Notes: a model not told the origin generated them from the letters alone. Positions 1 to 8,527 are shown, counted from the first letter of the stretch. The stretch is DNA of 64,000 nucleotides from Paenibacillus dendritiformis (GCF_945605565.1 NZ_OX216966.1:5510001-5574000), one strand, 5' to 3'. Made by a program: numbers and translations.

Positions 1-817
1 CGTGAGGCAAGGTCGCCTCCTTGTACACCCGATGCGACGTCATTGCATCATAGGAATCGGCAATCGCCACCCATTTCGCATATTCATGAATCTCATCGGA
101 ACGAATTCCGCGCGGGTAGCCGCTTCCGTTCAGACGCTCATGATGCTGGAACGCGCAATGAGCGGACAGCAGCGGAATATTCGGCTCCTCCTTCAGGATG
201 AGGTAGCCAAGCTCGGCATGCCGCTTCATCTGGGCGAATTCCTCATCCGTCAGCTTGCCGGGCTTGTTCAAAATATTCAGATCAATCTGCGTCTTCCCAA
301 TGTCATGAAGCAGCGCGCCCATGCTCAATACCCGCTGCTCTTCCTTCTCATACCCGTGATGGATGCCAAGCAATGTCGTATAAATGCATACATTCAACGA
401 ATGCTGGAACAGGTAATGATCGGTCGCCTGCATATCGTTCAGCATGATCATCGCGTCTTCGTGACCGGACAACTCATCGATAATCGAATCGAGTATGCCT
501 CCAAATGCTTTGCCAATTGAAGAGGATTGCCGCGGCTGCTTCCGCGATGTCGAATCATTCATCATCTGCTTGAACTGGCGCCGGATCACGACCGCCGCTT
601 CCCTGCGCGTCTCCTCGCTTAACAGCGAAGGAGCCTCGATGCCTTCCGTCCGGTTATCCTCAATATACACATAAGAGATGCCCATCTTCGAGAGCCGGTC
701 AATATATGCTTCGGACAACTGTACCGCCTCGCCCAACAGGACAAGGCCTTCTTCATTGAAAATTTTTTTCGCTAGCCGCATGCCGGGACGGCAAGCCTGA
801 ATTGGCATCCAACGCAC
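1..817 (-). CDS. HD-GYP domain protein, C-terminus cut by window edge
   Basis: Reading the minus strand gives an open frame of about 272 residues that runs off the left edge. It begins with a short N-terminal module (RPGMRLAKKIFNEEG) seen in Gram-positive HD-GYP proteins. The metal dyad HDIGK, the following PGKL segment and the HHERLNGSGYP motif are all intact, so it is probably an active cyclic-di-GMP phosphodiesterase. The start is uncertain. GTG at 817 has an AGGGG ribosome site about 10 nt upstream; ATG at 808 and 781 are in frame but lack one. I cannot see whether further domains follow. Confidence 0.85.
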   Translation of the reverse strand, partial: MRWMPIQACRPGMRLAKKIFNEEGLVLLGEAVQLSEAYIDRLSKMGISYVYIEDNRTEGIEAPSLLSEETRREAAVVIRRQFKQMMNDSTSRKQPRQSSSIGKAFGGILDSIIDELSGHEDAMIMLNDMQATDHYLFQHSLNVCIYTTLLGIHHGYEKEEQRVLSMGALLHDIGKTQIDLNILNKPGKLTDEEFAQMKRHAELGYLILKEEPNIPLLSAHCAFQHHERLNGSGYPRGIRSDEIHEYAKWVAIADSYDAMTSHRVYKEATLPH

Positions 818-1007
818 ACATGGTCAACCCCTGCTGTTTTCTGATTTGGCAATCCCTTTTTCCTATTCTCGTACGACTCTATCAGCTACTCTATCATAGC
901 AAAAATGCCGCCGCGCGCGAAGAGGCGAATGTTGTTTTCTGTCGCTTCCCGGACGTTCTGCTGGCAGAAGCTGTCGGACGGTGACCGTCGCCATTGGCAT
1001 CGCCGAT

Positions 1008-1835
1008 TTATCGGATAATAAAGAACCAGAACAGCCCGGCCAACACGAAGCGGTAGATGGCAAAATGACGCAGCCGAATGCGCTGGATATGCTTCAAAAA
1101 GGTGACGACAACGAGATACGCCACGATAAAGGAGACGATAAAGCCAAGAGCGAAAAACCCGATAATATCCAGGGTAAGCATGCGATACCCGTCGATCAGC
1201 TCGTAGCCGCTCGCCAAGAACATAATCGGAATCGCCATCAGAAAGGAGAAATCGGCAGCCGCCCGATAGCTGACCCCGCTCAGCATGCCCCCGGACATCG
1301 TCGAGCCCGAACGGGAAAAACCCGGAAAGACGACCGAGAGAATCTGGTACAGTCCGATCAGCAGCGCCTGCAGGTACGTAATATCATCCATCGTCTCTGC
1401 GGCCGGCTTGCGCCGGGAGCCGAACCATTCCGCAATCCACATGAATACGCCTCCGGCCACAAGAGCCCATAATATAGTCGCGGTATTGTCGAATTGGCTC
1501 TTGATGTAATCCCGGGCGAAGAAAGCGACGATGAGCGCCGGGCCGATCCCAAGCGCCACATGCAGCAGATTGAGCTGCTTCGTGCGGACATGACCCTGCG
1601 CTACCGTCCGGCTTCGCAGTCCAAGCATCGCAAGAATCCGCTGCCAGTACACGACCGTAATCGCGAGAATCGCGCCCAGTTGGATGACAATTTCGAACGT
1701 CTTCAGAAAGTCCTCCTGCTCGGCGATGCCCATAAGCCGGGTCGTCAAAATCATATGCCCGGTAGAGGAAACCGGGATAAATTCCGTCAAGCCTTCCACG
1801 ATGCCCAAAATGACCGCTATCCAAATATAGACCAT
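1008..1835 (-). CDS. uppP: Undecaprenyl-diphosphatase UppP/BacA
   Basis: A 275-residue multi-pass membrane protein that dephosphorylates undecaprenyl diphosphate to recycle the lipid carrier for peptidoglycan synthesis; members confer bacitracin resistance. The N-terminal glutamate-rich family motif EGLTEFIPVSSTGHM and the second conserved loop PGFSRSGSTMSGGM are both present, and several hydrophobic helices follow. Length is normal for the family. It lies 21 bp downstream of the metallophosphatase stop on the same strand, so the two may be co-transcribed. Confidence 0.95.
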   Translation of the reverse strand: MVYIWIAVILGIVEGLTEFIPVSSTGHMILTTRLMGIAEQEDFLKTFEIVIQLGAILAITVVYWQRILAMLGLRSRTVAQGHVRTKQLNLLHVALGIGPALIVAFFARDYIKSQFDNTATILWALVAGGVFMWIAEWFGSRRKPAAETMDDITYLQALLIGLYQILSVVFPGFSRSGSTMSGGMLSGVSYRAAADFSFLMAIPIMFLASGYELIDGYRMLTLDIIGFFALGFIVSFIVAYLVVVTFLKHIQRIRLRHFAIYRFVLAGLFWFFIIR

Positions 1836-1856
1836 GACAGGTGTCCACCTTTCCGA

Positions 1857-3305
1857 CTAACGATAATGGACAATCGCAAGCCGATCCTCGCGGCAGCGGC
1901 TTAGCTCCTCCGCCTTCCGCAGTTGGACGGCCAAAATATCGCGCAGCACCTCCGGCAGGAAAAACGTAATATCCTGCCCATTTTTCAAGCTCGGATAGCC
2001 TCCGCCAAATACAAACATGTCGATCGTACCGACGACAAGCCGGTCGTTATCGGCCACTTCCCGGCCGTCGAGCCACAGCCGGATCCGCTCCTCGTCCGGA
2101 CCGCGCCTCCACTCCACCTGCAGCCCGTCCACGCACAGCGTGCCAAGCTGGCCCCCGCGGAACCCGTAGCCGCGCACGACCCGTCCGTAAGCTTCCTCGT
2201 GCAGGCTCTCCCGGATTGCCTGCTTCACGTCCGCGCCGGATAGATGCATCCGGACCGGATTAATGGGGGAAGGGCACAGCGTATGCAGCATGCCCTCGGT
2301 CACCGTTCCGGCTGGCAGATCGCCAAGCAACTGGCCGGCATTGACGAGACCGATATCCGCCCCGGTATGGTCGCGAAGAGCTTGGGCCAGCAATTGGCCG
2401 AGAGGGGACGGCCGATTATACTGCACAGCGAGCGGTTCCGCGACTTGAGCGACCGGGACGGACAGCCTCCAGGTCGCCTCGGCCCTGGCCTGGAGCAGTT
2501 CGGCCTCCACGATCGGATCCGGCAGCTCTCCGGTCACCGGGATGCAGCGCACCGACAGCTCCAGTTCGCCCGAAGGAGCCCGCCGGCACTCGGCCACGCC
2601 CAGATGATCGCCGTATTTCCCCGCCGCCAGCAGCCAGGTCCGGCCCACTTTATGCCCGTCCGGAAGCAGATGATGGCTGTGCCCGCCCAGAATAAGGTCG
2701 ATCCCTTCCGTTTCTTCCGCCATTTTCACATCCGTAGTCAGCCCGCAGTGCGATAGGACGACGAGCAGATCGACGCGAGGACGGAGAACAGAAACCGCCT
2801 CCCGCACGGCGGTTATCGGCTCGCCTACCTCCCATCCGAGCAAACGGTAATAGTCGACATAAGGCGCAGTAACGCCGACGATGCCGATCTGAATTCCGCC
2901 CCGCTCCAACTCGACCCACGGCTTCAGCCAATCCGGACGCTGCCCGGTGCTGATCGCGGTGACGTTCGCGGCCAGGACGGGAAAGCGGGCATTGCTCCGG
3001 TACACTTGTCCGAGCCGCTCCGGCACGAACGTCAGCCCTTCATTATTGCCGATAACGGCGGCATCATAGCCGAGCCGGTTCATGAGCCGAACATTCGCTG
3101 CGCCGTAGGTCCCCTCCGTCTCCATATAAGCACGGTCCATATGATCGCCGCCGTCCAGCAGCACGATCTTCTCCCCGCAATGCCGGCGGTAACGGCTCAT
3201 GAGCGAGGCCAGCCGGGCCGCTCCGTCCCAATGGCTATGAATATCGTTGGTGTACAGCAATAGAATCGAATCCGAATCCGATGTATTCCACTGAAGCGAT
3301 GGCAT
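1857..3305 (-). CDS. YunD-like metallophosphatase / 5'-nucleotidase family protein
   Basis: A 482-residue two-domain protein. The N-terminal calcineurin-like phosphoesterase shows YTNDIHSH (metal-binding D and H), GGDHMD, IGNNEG (GNHE variant), LSHCG and GGHSHH. The C-terminal half has the 5'-nucleotidase substrate-domain pattern (NAGQL, TEGMLHTLCP). No signal peptide or membrane segment is visible, so it is probably cytoplasmic, like Bacillus YunD, unlike secreted 5'-nucleotidases. The substrate cannot be told from sequence. The ATG at 3305 has a GGATGGG ribosome site. Note the GNHE-to-GNNE change at a usual metal or phosphate contact. Confidence 0.88.
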   Translation of the reverse strand: MPSLQWNTSDSDSILLLYTNDIHSHWDGAARLASLMSRYRRHCGEKIVLLDGGDHMDRAYMETEGTYGAANVRLMNRLGYDAAVIGNNEGLTFVPERLGQVYRSNARFPVLAANVTAISTGQRPDWLKPWVELERGGIQIGIVGVTAPYVDYYRLLGWEVGEPITAVREAVSVLRPRVDLLVVLSHCGLTTDVKMAEETEGIDLILGGHSHHLLPDGHKVGRTWLLAAGKYGDHLGVAECRRAPSGELELSVRCIPVTGELPDPIVEAELLQARAEATWRLSVPVAQVAEPLAVQYNRPSPLGQLLAQALRDHTGADIGLVNAGQLLGDLPAGTVTEGMLHTLCPSPINPVRMHLSGADVKQAIRESLHEEAYGRVVRGYGFRGGQLGTLCVDGLQVEWRRGPDEERIRLWLDGREVADNDRLVVGTIDMFVFGGGYPSLKNGQDITFFLPEVLRDILAVQLRKAEELSRCREDRLAIVHYR

Positions 3306-3576
3306 CGTATTCCCATCCTTCCCTTATCTAGAATGGCATGCACAGATTAGAATAGCATGTGTCCGATTCGCGTGACTACAGGGGAAGAGCGGAGGGATGG
3401 CCGTGCACCGTCGCCGGAAGGAGCGGATCATACAAGCCTTACTACTCTGTATACGAGCGCTGCAGTGATTTCATGACCGATAATTTTTAAGTAAAATGGG
3501 AAATGCTGTTGTCACGTTCCGATGAAGTTGATATGATTACGGTACATATGTTGTCTATTTTTGGCTAGGACGGTGA

Positions 3577-4638
3577 ATGAACGTGAAGGTTCATGTCTTA
3601 AGCGTTGCGGACGGCGATATCGTGGCGAAGGATATTTTCAATTCCCACGGTCTTCTTGTAATCTCCGCCGGAACGAAATTGAAGGAGAAAGATATCGCCC
3701 TGCTCCTGCGGCATCATCTTGATTTTATCGATATTGAAGAGAGACAAGCCGAATCGATGACAACGCTTCCACAATTAGTTTCCTCTTCCGGAACGGATCG
3801 GCTGCAGTCTTCCTATAAGGAAGCGGTCGCCGGAGTGGAGCAGTTATTCTATGAGGCGGCTGCCCATGGTCATATACAAGATGAACAGGTGGAACAGACA
3901 TTGACGCCATTGATTCACCAGATTAAGGCGGAACGGGATGTCGTCTCCCTGCTCCTGATGATGGGGGCGGAAGATGAATGCACCTACCAGCATTCGGTCC
4001 AAGTCGGAATGCTGTCCTATTATTTGGCGAAGTGGCTGAATTATAATGAAGCGGATGCGGTGCGGGCCGGCAAGGCCGGCTTCCTTCATGAGATCGGCAT
4101 GGCCCTGGTGGATGCGGATGCCTCATCGATGACTGCTACGGGTATTCAGAGCGAGGAAGAAGCCGAGAAGATGAAAAAGCACACCCGCTTCGGGTGCGAC
4201 TTGCTTCGAGGGACCTATGAAGACGAATGGCTGTATCTGGCCGCTCTGCAGCATCACGAACGGCTGGATGGAAGCGGTTATCCATACGGCCTGAAGGAAG
4301 ACGAGATTCATCCCGTCTCCCGTATCGTTGCTATCGCCGATCTGTACAGTGAGTTGACCTCGGCCTGCAGCGGCCTTCCCAAGCAGAACCTGTTCTGCGT
4401 ATTGCGGGATCTCCAGGCGATGAGCTTCGGCCAATTGGATCCTACGATGACCCATACCTTTATCCGGAACATGATTCCGAACTTCCTGCACAAGCAAGCC
4501 CGCCTGAATGACGGCCGGACGGGAGTCATCGTCATGTCGAATCAGACCGAACTGTTCCGCCCGCTCGTACAAATCGATCAGGAGTTCGTCGATCTGGCGC
4601 AGCGGAGACAGTTGGAAATCGAGCATGTGTACGTGTAA
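3577..4638 (+). CDS. HD-GYP family protein with altered HD dyad
   Basis: A 353-residue protein with an N-terminal module (about 1-60, including ISAGTKLKEKD) followed by an HD-GYP domain (about 100-330). The HHERLDGSGYP motif near residue 226 is intact, but the metal dyad reads LHEIGM (H171, E172) instead of HDIGK: Asp is replaced by Glu and the lysine is lost. It may therefore have changed metal chemistry, or bind cyclic-di-GMP without cleaving it. It is monocistronic; the polysaccharide deacetylase downstream is convergent. The start at 3577 is the first ATG, with only a weak upstream ribosome site. Confidence 0.85.
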   Translation: MNVKVHVLSVADGDIVAKDIFNSHGLLVISAGTKLKEKDIALLLRHHLDFIDIEERQAESMTTLPQLVSSSGTDRLQSSYKEAVAGVEQLFYEAAAHGHIQDEQVEQTLTPLIHQIKAERDVVSLLLMMGAEDECTYQHSVQVGMLSYYLAKWLNYNEADAVRAGKAGFLHEIGMALVDADASSMTATGIQSEEEAEKMKKHTRFGCDLLRGTYEDEWLYLAALQHHERLDGSGYPYGLKEDEIHPVSRIVAIADLYSELTSACSGLPKQNLFCVLRDLQAMSFGQLDPTMTHTFIRNMIPNFLHKQARLNDGRTGVIVMSNQTELFRPLVQIDQEFVDLAQRRQLEIEHVYV

Positions 4639-4652
4639 CTGCATCATTCTTA

Positions 4653-5543
4653 CTAGCGGGGCTTTTTCAGTTCTCCCTTGACCCGGTGCGCCATCAATTC
4701 GGAGACCGTCACCATGGAGTAGCCCCGCTTTTTGAGTTCCGGCAAAATCATCTTCAACGCCTCCACCGTCTGCGAACGTCCCTCCGCGAAATCATGCATC
4801 AGCACGATATCCCCATTCCGGGCCGAATTCAACACTTTATCGACGATGCGCTGGACTCCAGGGGAGCTCCAATCCTTCGTGTCCTGATGCCATGACCACA
4901 TGACGATGCGGTAATCGTTGGCGCGAGCGGCATCCACCAGCTGTTGGTTATAGTAACCGCCAGGCGGGCGATATAAGTGAGTGGCCGTTCCGGTCACCTC
5001 TTCGATGAGGCGGTGCGCCTTCATCATATCCTCCTCGATCTCTGCGGCCGATATCCCGCGCCGGAAATATTTATGATAGTACGAATGGTTCCCGATCTCA
5101 TGTCCTTCTCGGAGGGTTCGCTTCGCCAATTCTGGGTTAGCCTTGAGCCGCCAACCGACCAGGAAAAAGGTAGCTTTGGCGTCATGCTGCTTCAGCAGCT
5201 CCAGAATGGCAGGCGTATTTTTCGGATCAGGGCCATCATCAAATGTAAGGGCAATCCGCTTGCCTGCTGACGGCACCTCCCATACGATATCTCCCCGTTC
5301 CTCGAAGTAAGCCCGATCTTTGAGTACCGGCTTCACAGCCGCGTTCGCCGGCATTGGCTTCAGCTCCTCCATAGCCACAGCAGCAAGCTGTCTCTGCTGG
5401 ACGGCCTCATTGCTGGCAACTTCACCCCCAGCCTCCCCTCTATGTACACTCGTCATAGCCGCAACGAACAGCAGGGCTATAGCCGCAAGACAGATCATCC
5501 CGACTCGTGACGCCCGTTCCAGACGTTTCCTTACGCTCTTCAT
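4653..5543 (-). CDS. Polysaccharide deacetylase (NodB family), membrane-anchored or secreted
   Basis: A 296-residue carbohydrate esterase 4 protein, expected to remove N-acetyl groups from peptidoglycan or chitin-like glycans outside the cell. After a basic N-terminus there is a hydrophobic signal/anchor at about 16-30. The NodB domain from about residue 96 has TFDDGPD (catalytic base and metal Asp), HSYYH (metal histidines), RPPGGYYN, the W-rich WSWHQDTKDW and the IVLMHD motif, so all catalytic motifs are present. The open frame extends upstream, but ATG at 5543 follows AAGGAGG and a signal sequence, so I take it as the start. Confidence 0.92.
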   Translation of the reverse strand: MKSVRKRLERASRVGMICLAAIALLFVAAMTSVHRGEAGGEVASNEAVQQRQLAAVAMEELKPMPANAAVKPVLKDRAYFEERGDIVWEVPSAGKRIALTFDDGPDPKNTPAILELLKQHDAKATFFLVGWRLKANPELAKRTLREGHEIGNHSYYHKYFRRGISAAEIEEDMMKAHRLIEEVTGTATHLYRPPGGYYNQQLVDAARANDYRIVMWSWHQDTKDWSSPGVQRIVDKVLNSARNGDIVLMHDFAEGRSQTVEALKMILPELKKRGYSMVTVSELMAHRVKGELKKPR

Positions 5544-5660
5544 GTCGCTTCCTCCTTCACAACTGCTGTCGAACATTCTCTGCGGTGCGCGATGCGGCGC
5601 AAGCAGTGTAGATTCACTTATTATGCGCCAGCGGAGGGAAGACATTCATGGGGAACCGGA

Positions 5661-5939
5661 TTACGAAGGATTCTGCGTCGGCAGTATTCCGATCGATATT
5701 ATTAGCAGATATAATGTAGGTCCCTCTAGAGAAATCATGTCTGCACCTTCATCTATTTGAAAATCATCGCCATAGATCGCTTCCACATACTGTCTGGCGA
5801 ATTCAAGCGCTGCCTGCTTCTCTATATAGATGTACAATCGATATCCAACAAAAAGGACAATTAGAGCGGCAATAACGAGCCAATTCATCAATCTGCGGTG
5901 GTTGTGCAGGCCGTTGGAATGGAAGTGATGGCTGAGCAT
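5661..5939 (-). CDS. Small single-pass membrane protein, unknown function
   Basis: A 92-residue protein preceded by GGAGG seven bases before the ATG. Residues about 18-38 (NWLVIAALIVLFVGYRLYIYI) form one transmembrane helix, followed by a charged segment and a second hydrophobic stretch at the C-terminus. I do not recognise a family. It lies between the deacetylase and the WYL-like gene on the same strand. Confidence 0.6.
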   Translation of the reverse strand: MLSHHFHSNGLHNHRRLMNWLVIAALIVLFVGYRLYIYIEKQAALEFARQYVEAIYGDDFQIDEGADMISLEGPTLYLLIISIGILPTQNPS

Positions 5940-6007
5940 AAGACATCCTCCAAAACGTGGGATTTCCAGCTATTTCTTCTACTGTACCACGTTCTTGCAG
6001 CGATGTG

Positions 6008-6214
6008 TCATGCCGATCGTCCGCGGCCGCTCAGCGGCTTCCAGGATAAGATGCGTTCCAGGCGGAACGGGCGCCAGCCCCCTGCCGCGAGACAGGTTGC
6101 ATGCAGGACGCCGTCCCGGATGCGGCGCACGACAATTCGCCGCTGAGTAATGGTTCCGTGCCGATCCTCATAGATGATTTCGATCGTGCTGCCGATATAA
6201 TGCTCTATCTTCAC
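6008..6214 (-). CDS. Small WYL-like domain protein
   Basis: A 68-residue protein. Its pattern IEIIYEDRHGTITQRRI followed by a hydrophobic strand and RPFRLERI resembles the core of the WYL ligand-binding fold found at the end of many bacterial regulators, here standing alone with no DNA-binding domain. It uses a GTG start at 6214 after a GGGGTGAT ribosome site. The family call rests on pattern resemblance only. Confidence 0.5.
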   Translation of the reverse strand: MKIEHYIGSTIEIIYEDRHGTITQRRIVVRRIRDGVLHATCLAAGGWRPFRLERILSWKPLSGRGRSA

Positions 6215-6389
6215 TCTGCATCACCCCGAACATTCGTTTGCTTACTTGATAGTATAGGCGAATATTTGTTCGGTATGCAACGGTAAAAAGAAGCAGTTTT
6301 TTCTGCGTGTGAGGGGAGATTGTATTCGGTTAGCAGCTGGGGTTGTGATTAGCTTGTCCTGTATGTACGATTGGGTACCCGCCAGCCGG

Positions 6390-6634
6390 CAAAGATGCAA
6401 AAATACAGGAAATCCACAGGGGTCGATCGTTGGGAAAGGGAATCCTGCAAAAGTGCAGGAATTTCACTCGTTTTCGCTTGAATGTGAGGCAAGTTGGGAG
6501 AATTGATGTATGAATGCAGCAATTTAGTGAAATCTCTGCTTCCTGAGCGTAAAATGCTGCACTTTTGCAGGATTGGGGAGCTGTGGTTCCTCAGCTTAAA
6601 ATGCTGCACTTTTGCAGGATTGAGGAGCTGTGGT
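6390..6634. repeat. Intergenic repeats around TGCAAAAGTGCAGG
   Basis: At least four related units lie between the WYL-like gene and the DUF4183 remnant. Two long direct copies (about 6551-6587 and 6598-6634, 37 bp, one mismatch, 47 bp apart) contain TGCACTTTTGCAGGATT. An inverted copy, CCTGCAAAAGTGCAGG, near 6446 is itself a perfect hairpin. A diverged copy (GCAAAAATACAGG) lies near 6396. The open frames here show no ribosome site or family match, so this looks like a non-coding repeat element. Confidence 0.65.
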
Positions 6635-6822
6635 GCTCCCACTTGGAATGCTAAGCTGCTGCCGCTTGGAGCGCTACCATCATAGAGTACATTTATGACG
6701 TTCATGACCGTCCAGGCATTTTGCGATGTTCATGGCCAACCGGGCATTGGCCGTGGGATAGCGCAGCAAGCGGGGCATGGACGTATCCCCCACCATCAGG
6801 TGACGGGACGATGCCTGCTTCC

Positions 6823-7216
6823 TCATATTCCCGCCGGTCTGGGGATGATTCGGATGAATTGAAGGGTAATGGGAACTCCCTGCTCGGGGACCCCATCGAT
6901 TTGCAGAAGACCTTCCGTTACGGTATAGGTGTTGAGAGGCTGCAGCATTCCGTTAATAAACAAATTGAAATATGACACCGTTCCTGGATTCAGTATGCTG
7001 CTGCTCTGGAATTGAGCCAGACCATCCCCATTCGTGTATGCATTTCGAACTCCATCCGCGACCGTAATGTACTGAAAGGGTATCCACCTGTAAAATCTCG
7101 GGAGCCGGCGGAGGCACCGGCTCTCCCGGGAAGACCGCCGGACAGTCCGGTGGAGGGGAAAGGGAACTGCACGGGCTGATGGCAGAGGGATCGATGAACG
7201 GTTTAATAATTGGCAT
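6823..7216 (-). pseudogene. DUF4183-like gene broken by a one-base frameshift
   Basis: The start MPIIKPFIDP at 7216 has an AGGGGGTGA ribosome site. After QVDTL the open frame leaves family sequence. Shifting by one base in the T run at 7075-7077 (AAA on the plus strand) restores a DUF4183-like tail: QYITVADGVRNAYTNGDG, then NPGTVSYFNLFINGMLQP, then ITLQFIRI, to TGA at 6823-6825. So about 131 codons are split over two frames. This is either a real homopolymer frameshift or a sequencing error. DUF4183 function is unknown. Confidence 0.7.
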
Positions 7217-7368
7217 ATCTCTCACCCCCTTACTAGAGATGCTATATTCAATGCCAATAATTTTACAAGAGATGAACCATGTAATTGACATGAGAAGATC
7301 ATCCATTTCAGAAAGTTGCGAAAGCACAAGGGTAAAGGGCAGAAAGGCATTGAAAATACTTCGTCCAT

Positions 7369-7418
7369 AAAAAAACACGCCCGCTTGACGCCAGCATGCA
7401 ATGTTGGGTCAAACGGGC
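7369..7418 (-). terminator. Rho-independent terminator after the DUF3231 gene
   Basis: On the minus strand a long stem (GCCCGTTTGACCC paired with GCGTCAAGCGGGC, with mismatches) is followed by GTG and a run of seven T. It lies 60 bp downstream of the DUF3231 stop. Confidence 0.75.
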
Positions 7419-7478
7419 ACGTATTGAACACATAAATTGAAGTTACTTCCCGGATTGCTACACCAATCCGCTTAATCG

Positions 7479-7997
7479 TTATTTCTCAACCAGCTCTGGT
7501 CTCTTTACATGCAGCGGGGGCGGAACCAACCAGCCCTTTTCTTTACTCATCTCCAAAATTTTGAGACCTAAAGCGGCTTTCGTCAAATGATATTTGCCGA
7601 ATAATGCCGCAATGTCTTCCCGAATTGATTTCCCCATGATTTGGCTGCACACTACCATGCTGGCCGCAGTGTCAGCCGCAATCATAGACGTTATCTCTTG
7701 ATCCGTAAGTCTCGCCCCGACAGGAATTTCTTCAAGTTTGGCTTCTGGCCTGTCAGGGAGTGTCGGGCTGGGAGCTATTCCATTGCTAATTAAAATTTGA
7801 TCGCATTCTTTCTCTTCTAGTTCCGCTTGATTAATCAAATCGCCTAATATATTTTTTAAATCTTTGTCCCCGGCGTGATAATGGTAAGCCCGGTAAACGG
7901 AAATGCATCCTTTCGCTTTCATTGAGAATGCCCATACATCATAGGTTTCACCGTAATGAAGGGGTTCATCTTTCGGATTGCCGCTTAAAATGCCCAT
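7479..7997 (-). CDS. DUF3231 family protein
   Basis: A 172-residue, mostly helical protein matching DUF3231, a ferritin-like, spore-coat-F-like family common in Bacillus and Paenibacillus. Typical features are the opening GILSGNPKDEPLHYGE, a helical core with YRAYHYHAGDKDLKNILGDLI, and a second half rich in helices (AADTAASMVVCSQIMG). Only one copy of the roughly 150-residue unit is present; many family members carry two. The biochemical role is unknown. ATG at 7997 follows GAGGAG. This is the last chromosomal gene before the prophage. Confidence 0.8.
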   Translation of the reverse strand: MGILSGNPKDEPLHYGETYDVWAFSMKAKGCISVYRAYHYHAGDKDLKNILGDLINQAELEEKECDQILISNGIAPSPTLPDRPEAKLEEIPVGARLTDQEITSMIAADTAASMVVCSQIMGKSIREDIAALFGKYHLTKAALGLKILEMSKEKGWLVPPPLHVKRPELVEK

Positions 7998-8167
7998 TTT
8001 GTAACAGCTCCTCTTAAAGTTTTTGTTGGACGGCGTGATTGACAGCCATCGTTCCAGTCGATGTTAAGGTTGTCTTTATCATGGGCCCTTATCCGTCTAA
8101 GTTATTACCATTATCTCCTACTTCGCTTCCCCGTTGAGCTCAGTTCAGCATGCCGCCCGGGTAAATA

Positions 8168-8223
8168 TAAAAAAAGTGTCCGAGCGACTTGGACACGCAA
8201 AGCGTGAAAGTCACCTCGGACAC
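8168..8223 (-). terminator. Stranded native terminator of the suf operon
   Basis: On the minus strand GTGTCCGAG (8223-8215) pairs perfectly with CTCGGACAC (8184-8176). An inner GACTT/AAGTC stem and a CACGC/GCGTG tip extend the hairpin, and a run of seven T follows. It begins 36 bp after the stranded sufB stop at 8259-8261. Before integration it would have ended the sufCDSUB transcript; now it is 41 kb from the operon. Confidence 0.75.
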
Positions 8224-8258
8224 CTATTTGGACGTATCAAGAAAGCTCAGGGATGGGC

Positions 8259-8288
8259 TTAGCCTATAGAACCTTCCATTTCCAACTT
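8259..8288 (-). pseudogene. sufB: Displaced original 3' end of sufB (10 codons)
   Basis: Minus-strand codons AAG TTG GAA ATG GAA GGT TCT ATA GGC TAA encode [13 protein letters not shown], identical to the C-terminus of the intact SufB at 49056 but with different codons for the last four residues. This is the chromosomal tail cut off by integration. It abuts the native suf terminator. Confidence 0.9.
8272..8288. other. attL core of the prophage
   Basis: The 17-bp CCTTCCATTTCCAACTT here is repeated exactly at 49069-49085 inside the 3' end of sufB, next to the integrase. The two copies bound all the phage genes. Left of the core is chromosomal sequence, right of it is phage. Confidence 0.92.
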
Positions 8289-8394
8289 GATTATTGAGGC
8301 TTGTCATAATGTTTCATACGGCAGTGAAACCGTTAAAGAATCGAGTTTCTTCTATATAAGAGTGTCACATAAAATCATATCGTTTCATACTTAT

Positions 8395-8412
8395 GTGGGC
8401 AAAATGTGGGCA
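8395..8412 (+). promoter_or_regulatory. Left integrase arm-site candidate
   Basis: GTGGGCAAAATGTGGGCA matches GTGGGCAAAACATGGGCA at 48998-49015 in 16 of 18 bases and in the same orientation. One copy lies just inside each att core, as expected for arm-type binding sites of a tyrosine integrase. A nearby GTTTCATAC pair (about 8311 and 8381) may belong to the same complex. Confidence 0.5.
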
Positions 8413-8442
8413 GAATTATGGGCCGAAACAGTAACATAAAAA

Positions 8443-8477
8443 AGCCCTGGCGTAATGTTGCCGGGGCTCATCTTTTT
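8443..8477 (+). terminator. Bidirectional terminator near attL
   Basis: AGCCCTGGC and GCCGGGGCT form a 9-bp stem (one G-T pair) around an 8-nt loop, followed by CATCTTTTT on plus and preceded by an A run that gives a T run on minus. It insulates the phage end. Confidence 0.7.
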
Positions 8478-8527
8478 GTGAATGATCGACAACCAAGAAC
8501 CATTCTGGTGGTATTTATGTAAATTTG

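Noticed and set aside
2..520. Long plus-strand frame at the left edge
   Set aside because: It lies antisense to a clear HD-GYP coding frame with intact motifs.
6309..6506. Open frames in the repeat field at 6.3-6.7 kb
   Set aside because: They consist of the repeats, have no ribosome site and match no family.
8272..8288. Integration at a tRNA gene
   Set aside because: The core encodes the SufB C-terminus and no cloverleaf can be drawn around either copy.
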